Below are positions 45,246 through 57,778 of a DNA stretch of 64,000 nucleotides, piece by piece. The stretch is from NCBI GenBank assembly GCA_030998225.1, contig JAPYXD010000742.1:5208001-5272000 (forward strand). Reading direction: 5' to 3'. The notes under the pieces are model-generated. The model saw only the letters and a program-made list of their open reading frames with translations. It was not told where the DNA came from and searched no databases. Source of the stretch: Diplolepis rosae. Taxonomy: Eukaryota > Arthropoda > Insecta > Hymenoptera > Diplolepididae. The first letter of the stretch is position 1. Every line of letters starts with the position of its first letter. The position numbers and the translations under genes were made by a program.

Positions 45246-46827
45246 TTAACTGAATTTGAATCCAAACCTAAAATAATATAAACTTTGCATAAAACCAAAT
45301 TGTTTAGAATAACTGAACCAGGAAATTTTTTAAACAAAAGATCTTTTGAAATTTTATTCTAATCTTATTTTTTCTATTTCAGAGATTCGAGAAGCTCACT
45401 GTACCTTCAAATAACAATAAAAAAATTTCAATATATTTCGTGTCTTTTTTTTCAGAGTAAATTAAACTTCTCAAACTAGCAAGTATCTATCAAATTAATC
45501 AAAAATGTTTAACTTTTCTCTTCTGTTCAGCAAAAACTAATAATCTAATATCATCACAAAGAAATTATATTTCATTAAAATTCTTATGTGTAATTTCTTT
45601 GCATTTAATTTAATCAATTTTATTTTTGTTCACCAACCTTTCAAAAAACAAACTAATAACCTTTTTAGAAAGACAAATGCTAGTTTTCATTCGAGTCAAC
45701 ATTATATTTTATCACTTAAAGAAAAATATAGAAATATTTGTATTTTTCTTCTTTTTTGGATGAAAAAAAAGACTTTTTCTGACAAGAATAAATAAGCACT
45801 TCATAATCGGTGCCATCATAAATATGATTTCAATTTTGTTTTTTCTTCCATCAAGGGAACTTTTCTTGATTCCCATCCTATTGGAAGAACAGTTTCTACA
45901 AATATCGAGTCTGTAAATGTATACTATGCGATGGCGTTACAAAATTGTTAATGTAAAAATTGCTTTTCCAATAGAAATTAATGTTCAACAATAACAAATT
46001 GAATAATTACTATTCTTCATATGTTTCATGCACAAATAACTCTATTAATTTTACAAGAAAGAGTAGAAAAACAATTAAAAGTACAAGAATTGTAGGAAAA
46101 TCTATTACCCTGTGGTTATGTAAAATTGTTTTTCTTATGATTATTTTATTCATTTAATAATACACCAATGAAATTGAAGTTCATGAAATTAATTTTTAGA
46201 AACATGTAAAAGTAATAATAAGCAATAGCTATGCCACGTTTTGAAGAAATCAATTTTAGACTTAACCAAGTTTTTTCTCTTCAATGTACCAAGTTACAAC
46301 GTCTATTAATTAATATACGTTATCAACGATCTAAATATTATTTTTAATCTGTATTATTAATATTATATATGTCATTTTCTCTTTTTACTAATGTATACAT
46401 CAACCATCGAAATACTTGTAAATTGCTCTTTACTATTTTATATCTAATCGATGAAATTTTACAATTTTTAATCTTCTTTTCATCAACAATCATCATGTTG
46501 TAAGTTTAAATAGTTATTATCAATCAAGGAAAAAATTGTTAAATTACCTAATCACCACTATAACATATGTAATCAATGATTGCAATATTTCCAGACTTGT
46601 ATCCTCCGTTATTACTATGCATTTATGTAAAACTTGTTATAAAATTTTAATTCGCAACAATAATTGAAAATATAAATTCCTATAATTATGTATAAACAAA
46701 ATTTTTATGTTATAAATTGGCAAATTAAATTGAAAATATGTACTTGATTGAATAATCATCTTGGATTAAAAATGTATTCTTCTACCGAAGTTTCGATCGC
46801 GGATCGTTAACTCCCCGCGCTCGAACT
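45246..46827 (+). other. G2 non-coding region where env would lie
   Basis: 1.6 kb, extremely AT-rich, with no env-like frame. Two good splice acceptors remain: TTTTTTCTATTTCAG ending at 45382 and GTCTTTTTTTTCAG ending at 45455. This suggests loss of an env or accessory gene. The 69-codon frame at 45586 has no recognisable features. Confidence 0.55.
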
Positions 46828-46838
46828 GAGGGGGGAGG
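46828..46838 (+). promoter_or_regulatory. G2 polypurine tract
   Basis: GAGGGGGGAGG lies directly before the 3' LTR and primes plus-strand DNA synthesis. Confidence 0.85.
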
Positions 46839-47083
46839 TGTCACGTCCCGCGACGTATTTGAATGTATATAATACACACAGGCTGGATTGAGTTAAGAAA
46901 TCTATGAGGAAATCGATAAAGGGGAATAGGGAGTAGGGGAAGTAGGGAGCAGTATAGGGCCCCTTCTCCTCTAAGAAGATATGACTACGTCACGATTTTC
47001 GCTGACCGTCAATTTGTATGAAAAAATATAAAAGAGGCCCACACCAAGAGAAATCAGTCAGTAAATCCTGTGCCTACATTATA

Positions 47084-47840
47084 AAGGGTTTCCCAATAGG
47101 GGTGATATGATTTTGAATGTCCCTATCGGGCTCATTTGAACTGAAATTTTTGACGTCTGCTATCAGTTGTCATCAGTAAGGTTTGCCATTTAATCATGAG
47201 TAGTTTCACGCTTCCACAACGTTTGGAAATTGTCCAATTATTTTATCAAAATTCGAGAAGTTTTGTCGGTGTTCAAAGAGCATATCGTGCAAAATATGGT
47301 CGTCATTCTGCTCCATCCGCGCTCTCAATTCGTCGAATAATCGATAAGTTGGAGAGTGAATTTACTCTATTGGATACTAAGCCTAAAAATCGTATGCGTA
47401 CCGCACGTTCTACACAGAATATAGCCGCCGTACAGGCCAGTATCAAGGAAAAACGTGAATTGTCCGTGCCACGCCGATCTCAGGAATTGGGCCTGTCCAG
47501 GATGACTACCTGGCGTATTTTGCGATTGGATCTTGGCCTGCATCCCTATAAGATGATTCTGGCCCAAGAACTGAAGCCTAATGACCATCGTTTGCGTCGG
47601 GAGTTCGCGGATTGGGCTCTGGAATCAATTGAAAATGATCCCAATTTTCATCAAAAAATCATCTTTTCTGATGAGGCGCATTTTTGGCTCAAGACTCGGG
47701 GGACATTTGGCCGATATATTGTTTAAATCATAAATGGCATAGAATATCCAATATAATAAAAAAGATTTCGATCAATTCCGAATGAATATTCAGTGTTTTT
47801 TTTCAATTTCAAAACATATCACCCTTATTGGGAAACCCTT
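47084..47840 (+). mobile_element. Internally deleted Tc1/mariner-superfamily element
   Basis: Terminal inverted repeats of about 26 bp (AAGGGTTTCCCAATAGGGGT and its mirror, one mismatch) are flanked by TA on both sides. It carries the transposase fragment at 47196-47726. Confidence 0.9.
47196..47726 (+). pseudogene. Truncated Tc1/mariner-type transposase
   Basis: 176 residues. The N-terminus has a helix-turn-helix (TLPQRLEIVQLFYQNSRSF, then VQRAYRAKYGRHSAPS) and a second helix-turn-helix with SRMTTWRILR. The first catalytic Asp sits in IIFSDEAHFWL. The frame then leaves family sequence and stops, so the second Asp and the third acidic residue are missing through internal deletion. It could bind TIRs but not cut. 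The ATG lies about 110 nt inside the left TIR. Confidence 0.85.
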
Positions 47841-48031
47841 TATAAGAATTGTCTTAACGAATGTATATCCGGAAATTTTAACCAGTAAAATAAATTCAAT
47901 TTGTATTATTTTCATAATCATTGTGTCTTTCATTGACTTATCCTCATCCCTAAGCGAGGATCATTCGATCCTAACTTAAAAAGAGGAATCTTCGATCAAA
48001 GTAAGTATATTTGCGTACTTGTGACGTAACA

Positions 48032-49754
48032 ACTGCATTAAAAAACAATATTCAATTTTTGCGCCCTCTGTAAGTTTTCTAGATAATTTGATGAGTTTGT
48101 CCATAAATGGCTTCCCGGGGTCAAACTATTAAAATTTTGGTCTCGTTCCGCAAACATTAATTATAATTTATAATTTTTTAAATGTGGTACAATGTGACTG
48201 CACTGAAAACCTGACGTAAAATTTTACGCTTCTCTGTAAGTTTTAAAGGTAAATTGACGTGTTTGTCCATAAATGGCTTCCCGGGGTCAAACTATTAAAA
48301 TTTTGGTCTCGTTCCGCAAACATTAATTATAATTTATAATTTTTTAAATGTGGTACAATGTGACTGCAATCGAAAAGCGAATTCCATTTTTGCACCCCTC
48401 TGTAAGTTTTCCAGAGAATTTGACGAGTTTGTCCATAAGTGCGTTCTCGGGGTGAAACTAATAAAATTCTGGTCTCGCTCTGCAAACATAAATTTTAATC
48501 TATATTTTTCTAAATGTAGTAAAACGTGACTGCAATCGAAAAGCGAATTCCATTTTTGCACCCCTCTGTAAGTTTTCCAGAGAATTTGACGAGTTTGTCC
48601 ATAAGTGGCTTCTCAGGGTGAAACTATTAAAATTCTGGTCTCGCTCTGCAAACATAAATTTTAATCTATATTTTTCTAAATGTAGTAAAACGTGACTGAA
48701 ATCGAAAAGCGAATTCAATTTTTGGGCACCTCTGCAAGTTTTTGAGATAATTTGACGTGTTTGTCCATAAATGGCTTCGCGGGGTCAAACTTTTAAAATT
48801 TTGGTCTCGTTCCACAAACATAAAATTTATTTTTTATTTTTTTAAATGTAGTACACTGTGTCTGCAATCAAAAAAAAAATTTAATTTTTGCACGTCTCTG
48901 TAAGTTTTCTAGATAATTTGATGAGTTTGTCCATAAATGGCTTCCCGGGGTCAAACTATTAAAATTTTGGTCTCGTTCCGCAAACATTAATTATAATTTA
49001 TAATTTTTTAAATGTGGTACAATGTGACTGTAATCGAAAAGCGAATTCCATTTTTGCACCCCTCTGTAAGTTTTCCAGAGAATTTGAAGAGTTTGTCCAT
49101 AAATGGCTTCCCGGGGTGAAACTATTAAAATTCTGGTCTCGCTCTGCAAACATAAATTTTAATCTATATTTTTCTAAATGTAGTAAAACGTGACTGCAAT
49201 CGAAAAGCGAATTCCATTTTTGCACCCCTCTGTAAGTTTTCCAGAGAATTTGACGAGTTTGTCCATAAGTGGCTTCTCGGGGTGAACCTATTAAAATTCT
49301 GGTCTCGCTCTGCAAACATAAATTTTAATCTATATTTTTCTAAATGTAGTAAAACGTGACTGAAATCGAAAAGCGAATTCAATTTTTGCACCTCTGCAAT
49401 CTTTTAAGATAATTTGTTGAGTTTGTCCATAAATGGCTTCCCGGGGTCAAACTTTTAAAATTTTTGTCTAGTTCCGCAAACATAAATTATTATTTTTCAT
49501 TTTTCTAAATGTAGTAAAACGTGACTGAAATCGAAAAGCGAATTCAATTTTTGCACCCCTCTGTAAGTTTCCTAGATAATTTGACGAGTTTGTCCAAAAG
49601 TGGCTTCTCGTGGTGAAACTATTAAAATTTTTGTCTCGTTCCGCAAACATTAATTTTAATTTATATTATTTTAAATGTAGTAAAAGGTGACTGCAATCAA
49701 AAAGCGAATTCAATTTTTACGCATCTCTGTAAGTTTTAAAGGTATTTTGACGTG
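48032..49754. repeat. 167-bp satellite array, middle part
   Basis: Continues the array after the ACTG duplication, with the same GTCCATAA(A/G)TGG landmark every 165-168 bp. A dimer-like repetition is seen at 48360-48700 and 49020-49360. It ends in the solo-LTR target site ACGTG (49750-49754). Confidence 0.9.
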
Positions 49755-50240
49755 TGTTTTTTGTGTACCAGTATCTTGGTACTACCCTTTCGTTTTTAAA
49801 CGTTGGGGTCACTATTTCGCATAAATAAATCCAGTAACATGAATTATTAAAAATTTATTGAATATAAGAACAATGTTTCTCGACGACGAATCGTGGTCAA
49901 CTGGTTACAAGATTGAGATTACTAAAGCTAAATCAAGTGGGGATGGATGAAACAAAACTTTGATATTTCTTTCGGCACTCCTTTGTGCGGTACTACCGTG
50001 AACAGGAGACATTAAAAGTATATATTTACTATATCTAATCAGTTAGTCTGAAACATTAGAAGCGACATTATAAATATAATTCGAGAGACTCACATAAACA
50101 CATGATAAACAGACCACCAGCTATGTTGTAACATACAAAGTAAGATTCATATAGATATTTGAAAACATAAAATATTTTTCAGAACATAAATTTACATAAA
50201 TGGATATAATCATACATATGCCATACATTGATTCTTAACA
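49755..50240. mobile_element. Solo LTR in satellite
   Basis: 486 bp beginning TGTTTTTTG and ending CTTAACA, flanked by a 5-bp direct repeat ACGTG (49750-49754 and 50241-50245). The satellite monomer is continuous once the insert is removed. An AATAAA lies near 49824. A 5-bp duplication fits BEL/Pao, Copia or some Gypsy elements; the strand is not certain. Confidence 0.75.
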
Positions 50241-50245
50241 ACGTG

Positions 50246-51605
50246 TTTGTCCATAAATGGCTACCCGGGGTCAAACTTTTAAAATTTTGGTCTCTTTCCA
50301 CAAACATAAAATTTATTTTTTATTTTTCAAATGTAGTACACTGTGTCTGCAATCAAAAACAAAATTTAATTTTTGCACGTCTCTGTAAGTTATATAGATA
50401 ATTTGACGAGTTTGTCCATAAATGGCTTCTCGGGGTGAAACTATTAAAATTTTGGTTTCGTTCCGCAAATATAAATTTTAATTTATATTCTTTTAAACGT
50501 AGTACAATGTGACTGACATCAAAAACCAAATTTTATTTTTGCGCCCCTCTGTCAGTTTTCTAGATAATTTGATGAGTCTGTCCATAAGTGCGTTCTCGGG
50601 GTGAAACTAATAAAATTTTGGTCTCGTTCCGCAAACATAAATTTTAATTTATAATTTTTTAAATGTAGTAGAATGTGACTGCAATCAAAAACCCAATTCG
50701 ATTTTCGCGCCCCTCAGTAAGTTTTCGTGATAATTCGATGAGTTTGCCCATAAATGGCTTCCCGGGGTCAAACTTTTAAAATTTTTGTCTCGTTCCACAA
50801 ACATAAAATTTAATTTTTTATTTTTTCAAATGTCGCACACTGTGACTGACATCAAAAACCAAATTTTATTTTTGCGCCCCTCTGTCAGTTTTCTAGATAA
50901 TTTGATGAGTTTGTCCATAAATGGTTTCCCGGAGTCAAACTTTTAAAATTTTTGTCTCGTTCCACAAACATAAAATTTAATTTTTTATTTTTTCAAATGT
51001 CGCACACTGTGACTGCAATCAGAAACAAAATTTTATTTTTGCGCCTCTCTGTAAGTTTTCGAGATAATTTGATGATTTTACCCATAAATGGCTTCCCGGG
51101 GTCAAACTTTTAAAATTTTTGTCTCGTTCCACAAACATAAATTATAATTTATATTTTTTTAAATGTAGTAAAACGTGACTGCAACCGAAAAGCGAATTCA
51201 ATTTTTGCACCTCTCCTTGAGTTTTCTAGATAATTTGATGAGTTTGTCCATAAATGGCTTCCCGGGGTCAAACTATTAAAATTTTGGTCTCGTTCCGCAA
51301 ACATAAATTTTAATTTATATTTTTTTAAATGTAGTACAATGTGACTGACATCAAAAACCAGATTTGATTTTTGCGCCTCTCTGTAAATTTTCTAGATAAT
51401 TTGACTCTGTCCATAAGTGGCTTCTCGGGGTGAAACTATTAAAACTTTTGTCTCGTTCCGCAAACATAAATTTTAATTGATATTTTTTTAAATGTAGTAC
51501 AATGTGACTACAATTAAAAACTGAAGTCAATTTTACGTCTCTCTGTAAGTTTTCTAGATAATTTGGCGATTTTATCCATAAATGGCTTCTCGGGGTCAAA
51601 CTTTA
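50246..51605. repeat. 167-bp satellite array, right part
   Basis: The same monomer, with more variation toward the right end. It stops abruptly within a monomer at about 51605. Confidence 0.9.
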
Positions 51606-53929
51606 TACATTTATTTTTCGCAGTAAAACATGTCTATGAGTTTCACATGTAAATAGGTTAATATTCATTGGAATGCAGGACAAAAGATGAGTCGAAACTG
51701 AAAAAACCACTTCATATTCTGATGCGATTGAAGCCATAAAACAAAACTCGTTGAAGGAGCTGAAGGCCATACCGGAAAGTGCGTATAAAAGTGTTTCGAG
51801 AAGTGGGAAAAACGCTGGCACATGTGTGTTGCATTAAATGGGGTCTATTTTAGAGGCGATAAAATAAATATTGATGAATAAATGAAAATTGTGCATCTTA
51901 TTTTACAACTCCGAGTAAATTTTTTGGCACAATGTATACTCGAACTTAAATTCCAGCTCAGTCGAAAGCGTCTCTTTTTCTATAGAAAGATTTAAAATTT
52001 TTCAAATTTGAATTCCATTTGCATTATTGCGATATAAGAGTTTGAAATTGTCGAAGAGGACGCCTGTCGGCAACGTATCTTATCTGATACGCGACTAATG
52101 ATCTTTCGGTGATGTAGGCATAGTGGCAAAAATTTCGAAGTCAACCATCGAATTTGAATTTATTAAAGCCGTAAGGTAGTGCCGTTAGGCGATATATAAA
52201 GAGATTTTTCTGTGGAAAAGGAGATTTCGAGCGCCTGTGTAGAGCAGTTTACCGGCAATCGAAAGACCCAGGCTCAAATTCCGACATAGTGGAAAGCGTT
52301 GCTTTTTGCACAGAAAGATTTCGAATTCTCTAAATCACGTGGAATGATGGCGTTTTTTTTGCGTCTTGAAAAACTTGGGAATACGCAGTTAGGTTGTTTT
52401 GATTCCTTACCCTTCAGTTAGTCAGGGCTTTGAAATCGACAATAGGTTTCTCCCTGGTAAAATTTGTGTCTACTCTGGTTTCATTGCCAAATTTACACTA
52501 TTTGAAAAAACTCCATATGTATTTTATGATGACGTTTGTATAAACGGTATATTAAATTTATTACAAAATATCATTACATTTAATACAACAGTAAATTAAA
52601 TCTAATATATGTGTATTCATTACAATGTGTGTGTCGTGAAATTGTTATATTTTAGTATAATCATTTCAGCTAATATACAGGTTTTTTAAAATTAAAATAC
52701 ATCTGTATTTAAATTAATTTGCCTTTATATATTTAATTTAATAATATTCTTAACAATGTAGATTATATATTTGAATTATTCTGCTTACAAATTATTTTGG
52801 AACACTTGGATTAGGAACTATTTCCCAGAATTAATACATGATTCTGGTGAATACAAATGTAACAATTTATTGGATGATTGCAACTTTTATCATAAGGACA
52901 CTTTGTTTTCTGATGTTCTTATATAAAATTATTTCCGAAAAGGCATCAAAACATCTATAATATGATTCTTTACATGTGCAAGCAATTTAATATTTTAAGA
53001 ATCTCCTACCATAAATTGCATATATTTACGTCTTAAATACCAGTTTTTAGTACTCGATTCTATAAACACGTAACCTATAAAGCGCTGTAAAATCGAAAAT
53101 CCATTTGCCAACTTCATAAGAAAAATCTTACACATTTTATGTACTTATCATTAAATTTTGTTATTATATAAATGCCTACAAATCTGTACAGTATGGCCTA
53201 TTAACATTGAAATACTATCCTATGCTTTTCAATTTACAATTTGATAAAATCTGCTAAACTTTTTTACGACTTAATGTAAGTATAATCAACTTACCAACTT
53301 TTGTAAGACTTAAAGATAATTTGAAAATTTCGTATAATGTTTAAAATCCAAATAAAGCAGGATACAGAATATATATAGGATAGCAAAGAAAATGAAAGTA
53401 AATTTGAAGTATTCTGCAATAGTAATAAGTAAACAGTACAATGTAAAAGTTCTATTATACACGTGTATTTAAATTTTTCAAATAATAAACCGATGGTAAT
53501 GACAGTCCAAAAATTATTGAAGACCAAAGGTGCTAAACAAAACTGGTTTGCATCCTATGAAGGGAAAATTAATTATTATTTCCATTTTATCACGAATAAA
53601 TATTAATAAAAACAATATTAAATTCATCAAAACTGTTAGATGATATAAAAATACAATAATATACATTACATTAACATCAGACTTTATAAAAATGGATTAT
53701 ATACTTACTAGTTGGTCATTATAAAGTTGTGTATGTGCGTATAAGATCAGCGAGAAATGGAGTATTATGTAGATTTTATGCCATTTTGATATACAGGTAT
53801 CATACTTTTTTATAGATACGACCTGAAAATTTAGTTGAATCAATTTTTTAAATTGAAGATTGGAAACAGATAAAGTAAACGAGTACTTATCTTTTCATAA
53901 AATATGAAAAGAAAATGTTGTTTATAAAC
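51606..53929. other. AT-rich region with decayed SINE-like pieces
   Basis: No gene is supported. Two related pieces lie at 51955-52010 and 52225-52330. The second reads GCCTGTGTAGAGCAGTTTAC, then CCGGCAATCGAAAGACCCAGGCTCAAATTCC, which has a B-box-like GGCTCAAATTCC, followed by a GAAAGCGTTGCTTTTTGCACAG core shared with 51970 and 56840. The rest is AT-rich without structure. Confidence 0.5.
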
Positions 53930-53931
53930 TA

Positions 53932-54251
53932 CACGGAGAAACCCAAGCTTACAATTTTTACTAAACTACGTTTTAATTTAGGTAAAAACGTGTCATTTTG
54001 AGCATTTTTAAAACGAAATACTAAACTTTACATGAACTATATAAGTTACTACAAATTGTATTAAACTTTACCATCACCTATACTAAAGTTTCATATAATT
54101 TTTCGAATCTTTAGTATTTTCACTGCGAAAAATTCCTAGTCCGCTAGTAATAATGACCGTTTCACCTAGATTTTCCCTCGATTCCTAATATTTTTTTAGA
54201 ATTATCATTATAAAATGAAATATATATATAGCTATGGAAAGTTTCTCCGTG
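53932..54251. mobile_element. MITE, 320 bp, CACGGAGAAAC termini
   Basis: CACGGAGAAAC at the left is mirrored by GTTTCTCCGTG at the right, with TA flanks at 53930-53931 and 54252-54253. It has no coding capacity. This fits a Tc1/mariner-related MITE. Confidence 0.7.
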
Positions 54252-54532
54252 TAATGTTGAATGTCGTTATAAATTTTATTTCATTTGGAACAAATATTTT
54301 AATATCTCTTATAATTAATAAAAAAATACTTTGTGTAGTGTTATTCACTTTGTTCAATCTATCTTCAATAAGATTATTTGTAATTCATAACTTTAACCAT
54401 CCGCTGATTGATATAGCCATTGAACAACGAATAATGAGCTCAAATAGTGAAAAGCATGACGTCAAATGAATCCAGCATTAGAGAAACCGTTTAACTTAAG
54501 CAAATTATGTTACTAAAATTGAGGAGCTATAT

Positions 54533-55982
54533 TCAATAAGGCGACAGGCGCTCGAAATCCTGTAAAAGTACACTGAAAAAAATGCTTGGGATTTATCAGC
54601 GGTATGAATATAGCTGATTGTTTTTAAGTAATTCAACAAAATATATTTGACAGTTAATCAAAAATATTGCTGCAATAGTAATTCATATGTTTGCAATACA
54701 CATACAGGCTGAACTAATACAAGCAAACCTTGGTTTTCGGCAAATCTCCAATATAATATAGGTGAAGGAACCACAATTATGTCTGTATCGTCAAATTTTT
54801 TTCCGTGTATTGTCCGCCTCGTGATATTATAGTCAAAAATTGAAAATCGAAGTTCGAAAAAACCAAAAACATGGTTTTATAGCTCGTGAAAAATGAATGT
54901 TAGTTTCCTCTTACAGTTTTTTATAACGTTGCAAATTTTCGAGTAAATTAATAAAAAGTGTGTTGGTTTTAAAGCATAGAAACCATGTTTTATTCCAATC
55001 CACTCGCCTCGAAAAATTCATTAATTAACGGATTGTGAAATTTTTTTTTGCGTTCTACTCGTAAATCTCTGGGGGAGGTGACAGTGCTTGCAAAAAATTT
55101 TTTTGTTCATTGTTAAATGGTTTTTTTTTTATTCCGAAGAAAAAACTATGTTTTTCGAGCTTCGGACCGAAAAAGTGAGCGAGAAAGTTTGAGCTACAGT
55201 AAACTTCCCGTGAACAAGTTGATCATTAGTATGTGGAGCAACTTTTTGGAAAATATCAACTCAATTGAACAATTACTTTCGAAAATACAACGAGTTGAAC
55301 GCAAATGCGAATTAGGTTTTGACGCGATTTTACCGGTTTTTTTACGAGCAATGCAGGCGCGTCGATGAGTAGAAGCGAAGGAAGATAGAGAAAGAGAGTA
55401 GGAGTGGCATGCGATGAAAATGAGCGTCAAAACCTAATTCGCATTTGCGTTCAACTCGTTGTATTTTCGAAAGTAATTGTTCAATTGAGTTGATATTTTC
55501 CAAAAAGTTGCTCCATGTACCAATGATCAACTTGTTCATGGGAAGGTTACTGTAGCTCAAACTTCCTCGCTCACTTTTTCGGTCCGAAGCTCGAAAAACA
55601 TAGTTTTTTCTTCGGATTAAAAAAAAAAACCATTTAACAATGAACAAAAAATTTGTTTGCAAGCACTGTCGCCTCCGCCAGAGATTCACGAGTAGACGCA
55701 AAAAAAAATTTCACAATCCGTTAATTAATGAATTTTTCGAGGCGAGTGGATTGAAATAAAACATGGTTTCTATGCTTTAAAACCAAACACTTTTTATTAA
55801 TTTACTCGAAAATTTGCAACGTTATAAAAAACTGTAAGAGGAAACTAACATTCATTTTTCACGAGCTATAAAACCATTTTTTTGGTTTTTTCGAATTTCG
55901 ATTTTCAATTTTTGACTATGACATCACGAGGCGGACAATACTTTTACAGGTTTTCGAGCGCCTGTCGCCTTATTGAATATAA
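54533..55982. mobile_element. Foldback element with 550-800 bp arms
   Basis: The ends TTCAATAAGGCGACAGGCG...and mirror are inverted copies. The arms (54533-55330 and 55425-55982) run almost to the centre, leaving a spacer of about 94 bp. The left arm is longer because of a nested MITE. Open frames on either strand (for example 55117-55368) are palindrome by-products. Part of a second copy lies at 63307-64000. Confidence 0.8.
54571..54807. mobile_element. MITE, 237 bp, nested in the foldback arm
   Basis: CACTGAAAAAAAT at the left and ATTTTTTTCCGTG at the right form imperfect inverted ends with TA on both sides. The opposite foldback arm has the uninterrupted target (GTATTGTCC), which dates the insertion after the palindrome formed. 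Confidence 0.75.
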
Positions 55983-56527
55983 CTCATCAATTGAATATAT
56001 CTGATCATTACGATACTATCAAGCAAATATTTTTTCTGAGATTATAATTGAAATCACACTATCTCCACGAACTGAGGTCAGCAATGTGGCATCTTCCTAC
56101 TCTGAATTATATTTATTAGCTTCCTAGTAACTCAATTCATAAAACAGTCATTAACACTTTTATAACGAATCTGAATCAAGCTCAATTTACAAATTTGAAT
56201 TGAATGTTTGAATTTCTTGACACTGAATTTATTTTGTTAATATGACAGACTTTTTACATTCTCATCACATATGAGATGGTATTAGATTTGTGTAAAATTT
56301 TACATCCACTATTAATACCAATTCCTGATAGTATTCAGAGAGCTCTACAAATTCTCTTCATGCTTAATCAAACCAAAACTAGGAAAGTTACACTGGTTCA
56401 AAACTTAGAAAATATCAATTATTGAATTTGGCTTTACAGTAGAACTATGCAAAATACAAAAAAAAAAAAACGTTATGAAGCAAAATTTTCAACTCAAAAA
56501 ATTTGAGTAGAGAAGATGTTAAAAAAT

Positions 56528-56586
56528 GTATCGAGCTCAGGACTTTTCGATTGCCGGTCGAATACTCTATCATCTGAGCTACGGAG
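56528..56586 (-). repeat. tRNA-like SINE head, left arm
   Basis: Read on the minus strand: CCGTAGCTCAGATGATAGAG resembles an A-box/D-arm, and TTCGA-CCGGCAA-TCGAA is a perfect 5-bp anticodon-type stem with a 7-nt loop (GGC in the anticodon position, though U33 is C). The T-arm and 3' acceptor do not pair, so it is a tRNA-derived SINE head or tRNA relic, not a functional tRNA. Confidence 0.55.
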
Positions 56587-56639
56587 GTTTGACACAACTT
56601 TTCTCACAGAATCTATTTACGCCTATTTGGCTACGACAA

Positions 56640-57025
56640 TATCATGTACTATTCACTAATTTTACCAAATCATTTCAGTCGATTATGTCGATAATTAGAA
56701 GAGTATATCACTCACCATGATAACGGAACTCTACTGTATCGACTTTATCAACCTATGATTTAGAATTAACATCATTTGAGACTAAATGGAATTTTCAATA
56801 TATATTTTGAAAATTTTTTCTCTGAACCCAGCGGAGCGAAAGCGTTCCTTTTTTTCACAGAAGATTCTTTCAAAATATATATTGAAAACTCCATCTAGTC
56901 TTAAATGACGTTAATTCTAAATCAGAGGTTGATAAAGTCGATATGGTAGAGTTCCGTTATCATGGTGAGTGATACACTCTTCTATTTATTGACATAATCG
57001 ACTGAAATGATTTGGTAAAATTGAG
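56640..57025. repeat. Palindrome within left arm
   Basis: About 165-bp arms (TTTTACCAAATCATTTCAGTC at the left, mirrored before 57025) around a GCGGAGCGAAAGCGTTCC centre near 56840. The same palindrome is at 62272-62650. Confidence 0.75.
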
Positions 57026-57029
57026 TCAC

Positions 57030-57778
57030 CGGATTCCATAACCGACGGAGCGCGTAACCTAGTAGGTAAAATAGGGGATACCGCAATGCGCAAACATTTT
57101 TTTTCATTTAAATCAAAAATTTGGAAAAATGATCAAAAAACATGTCAGCACATGTTAAATGTCGTTTCGCATATTTTTTCTTCCATAAATTTTTGTGTCA
57201 GAACTCTAGTTTTTTTTTATAATTGAAGAAAACCGTATTTTTCAAAGGTACAATGTCAATCGTTTTTTACAATCAATTCTCTATTTTTCGTACAAATTTG
57301 TCCGGAATAGTCTGAAATTTTATCAACAGACTCAAAGAACCCTAGAACTTCAGATGGTTATGTTCAACATAACAAAATTCTCAATTTGTCAATAATTTTC
57401 ATTATAACAGTTGCGGCTGGCAGAATTCTCATGTTTCAACTTCAAAGAAAAAAAGTATGCGAAGAAGTTTAAAGTTGAGAGAACTTTCAGCGAGAAAGTT
57501 GTTCAGTAGGCTTTCACGCAGTTATTTAATAAATTTGAGATTTTTTAATCCAAAACTACGGTCAGGATGGGAATTTACTTAACTGCGCTCGAGCGCACCG
57601 ACACCGTTGCGACGTATATCGATCGAACACAGGAGAAAGAAAGAGGCACCTATGCCGAGAGCACGCGATTCGACAGAGTTGCAACATCATTTTTGCCAAT
57701 TTAATCTATTCTGTGGAAATTATTTAGAAACACTCTAGACGAATGGGAAGAAATTATATATATATAAATATACTTTAT
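57030..57778 (+). repeat. 0.7-kb repeat unit, copy 1
   Basis: Starts CGGATTCCATAACCGACGGAG and a tRNA A-box-like stretch (TAACCTAGTAGG). It recurs inverted at 61516-62265 and directly, more diverged, at 60093-60835. No supported coding. Confidence 0.75.

Larger units (their letters stand above)
46839..48031 (+). repeat. G2 3' LTR, deleted and interrupted
   Basis: Same termini as the 5' LTR. It lacks about 420 bp (5' LTR positions about 36885-37304) and contains a 757-bp Tc1-type insertion at 47084-47840. The remaining LTR sequence matches the 5' LTR nearly exactly. Confidence 0.9.
55291..57778. repeat. Left arm of a 2.5-kb inverted repeat
   Basis: Reverse complement of 61516-64000 with few differences; it may extend left to 54533, since the right arm is cut by the window end. 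It includes half of the foldback element, a tRNA-like piece, a smaller palindrome and a 0.7-kb repeat unit. The loop is about 3.7 kb. Confidence 0.85.

Noticed and set aside
55117..55701. Similar 80-120 codon frames on both strands (again at 63658-63948)
   Set aside because: They read the same foldback palindrome in both directions, with no recognisable domain.
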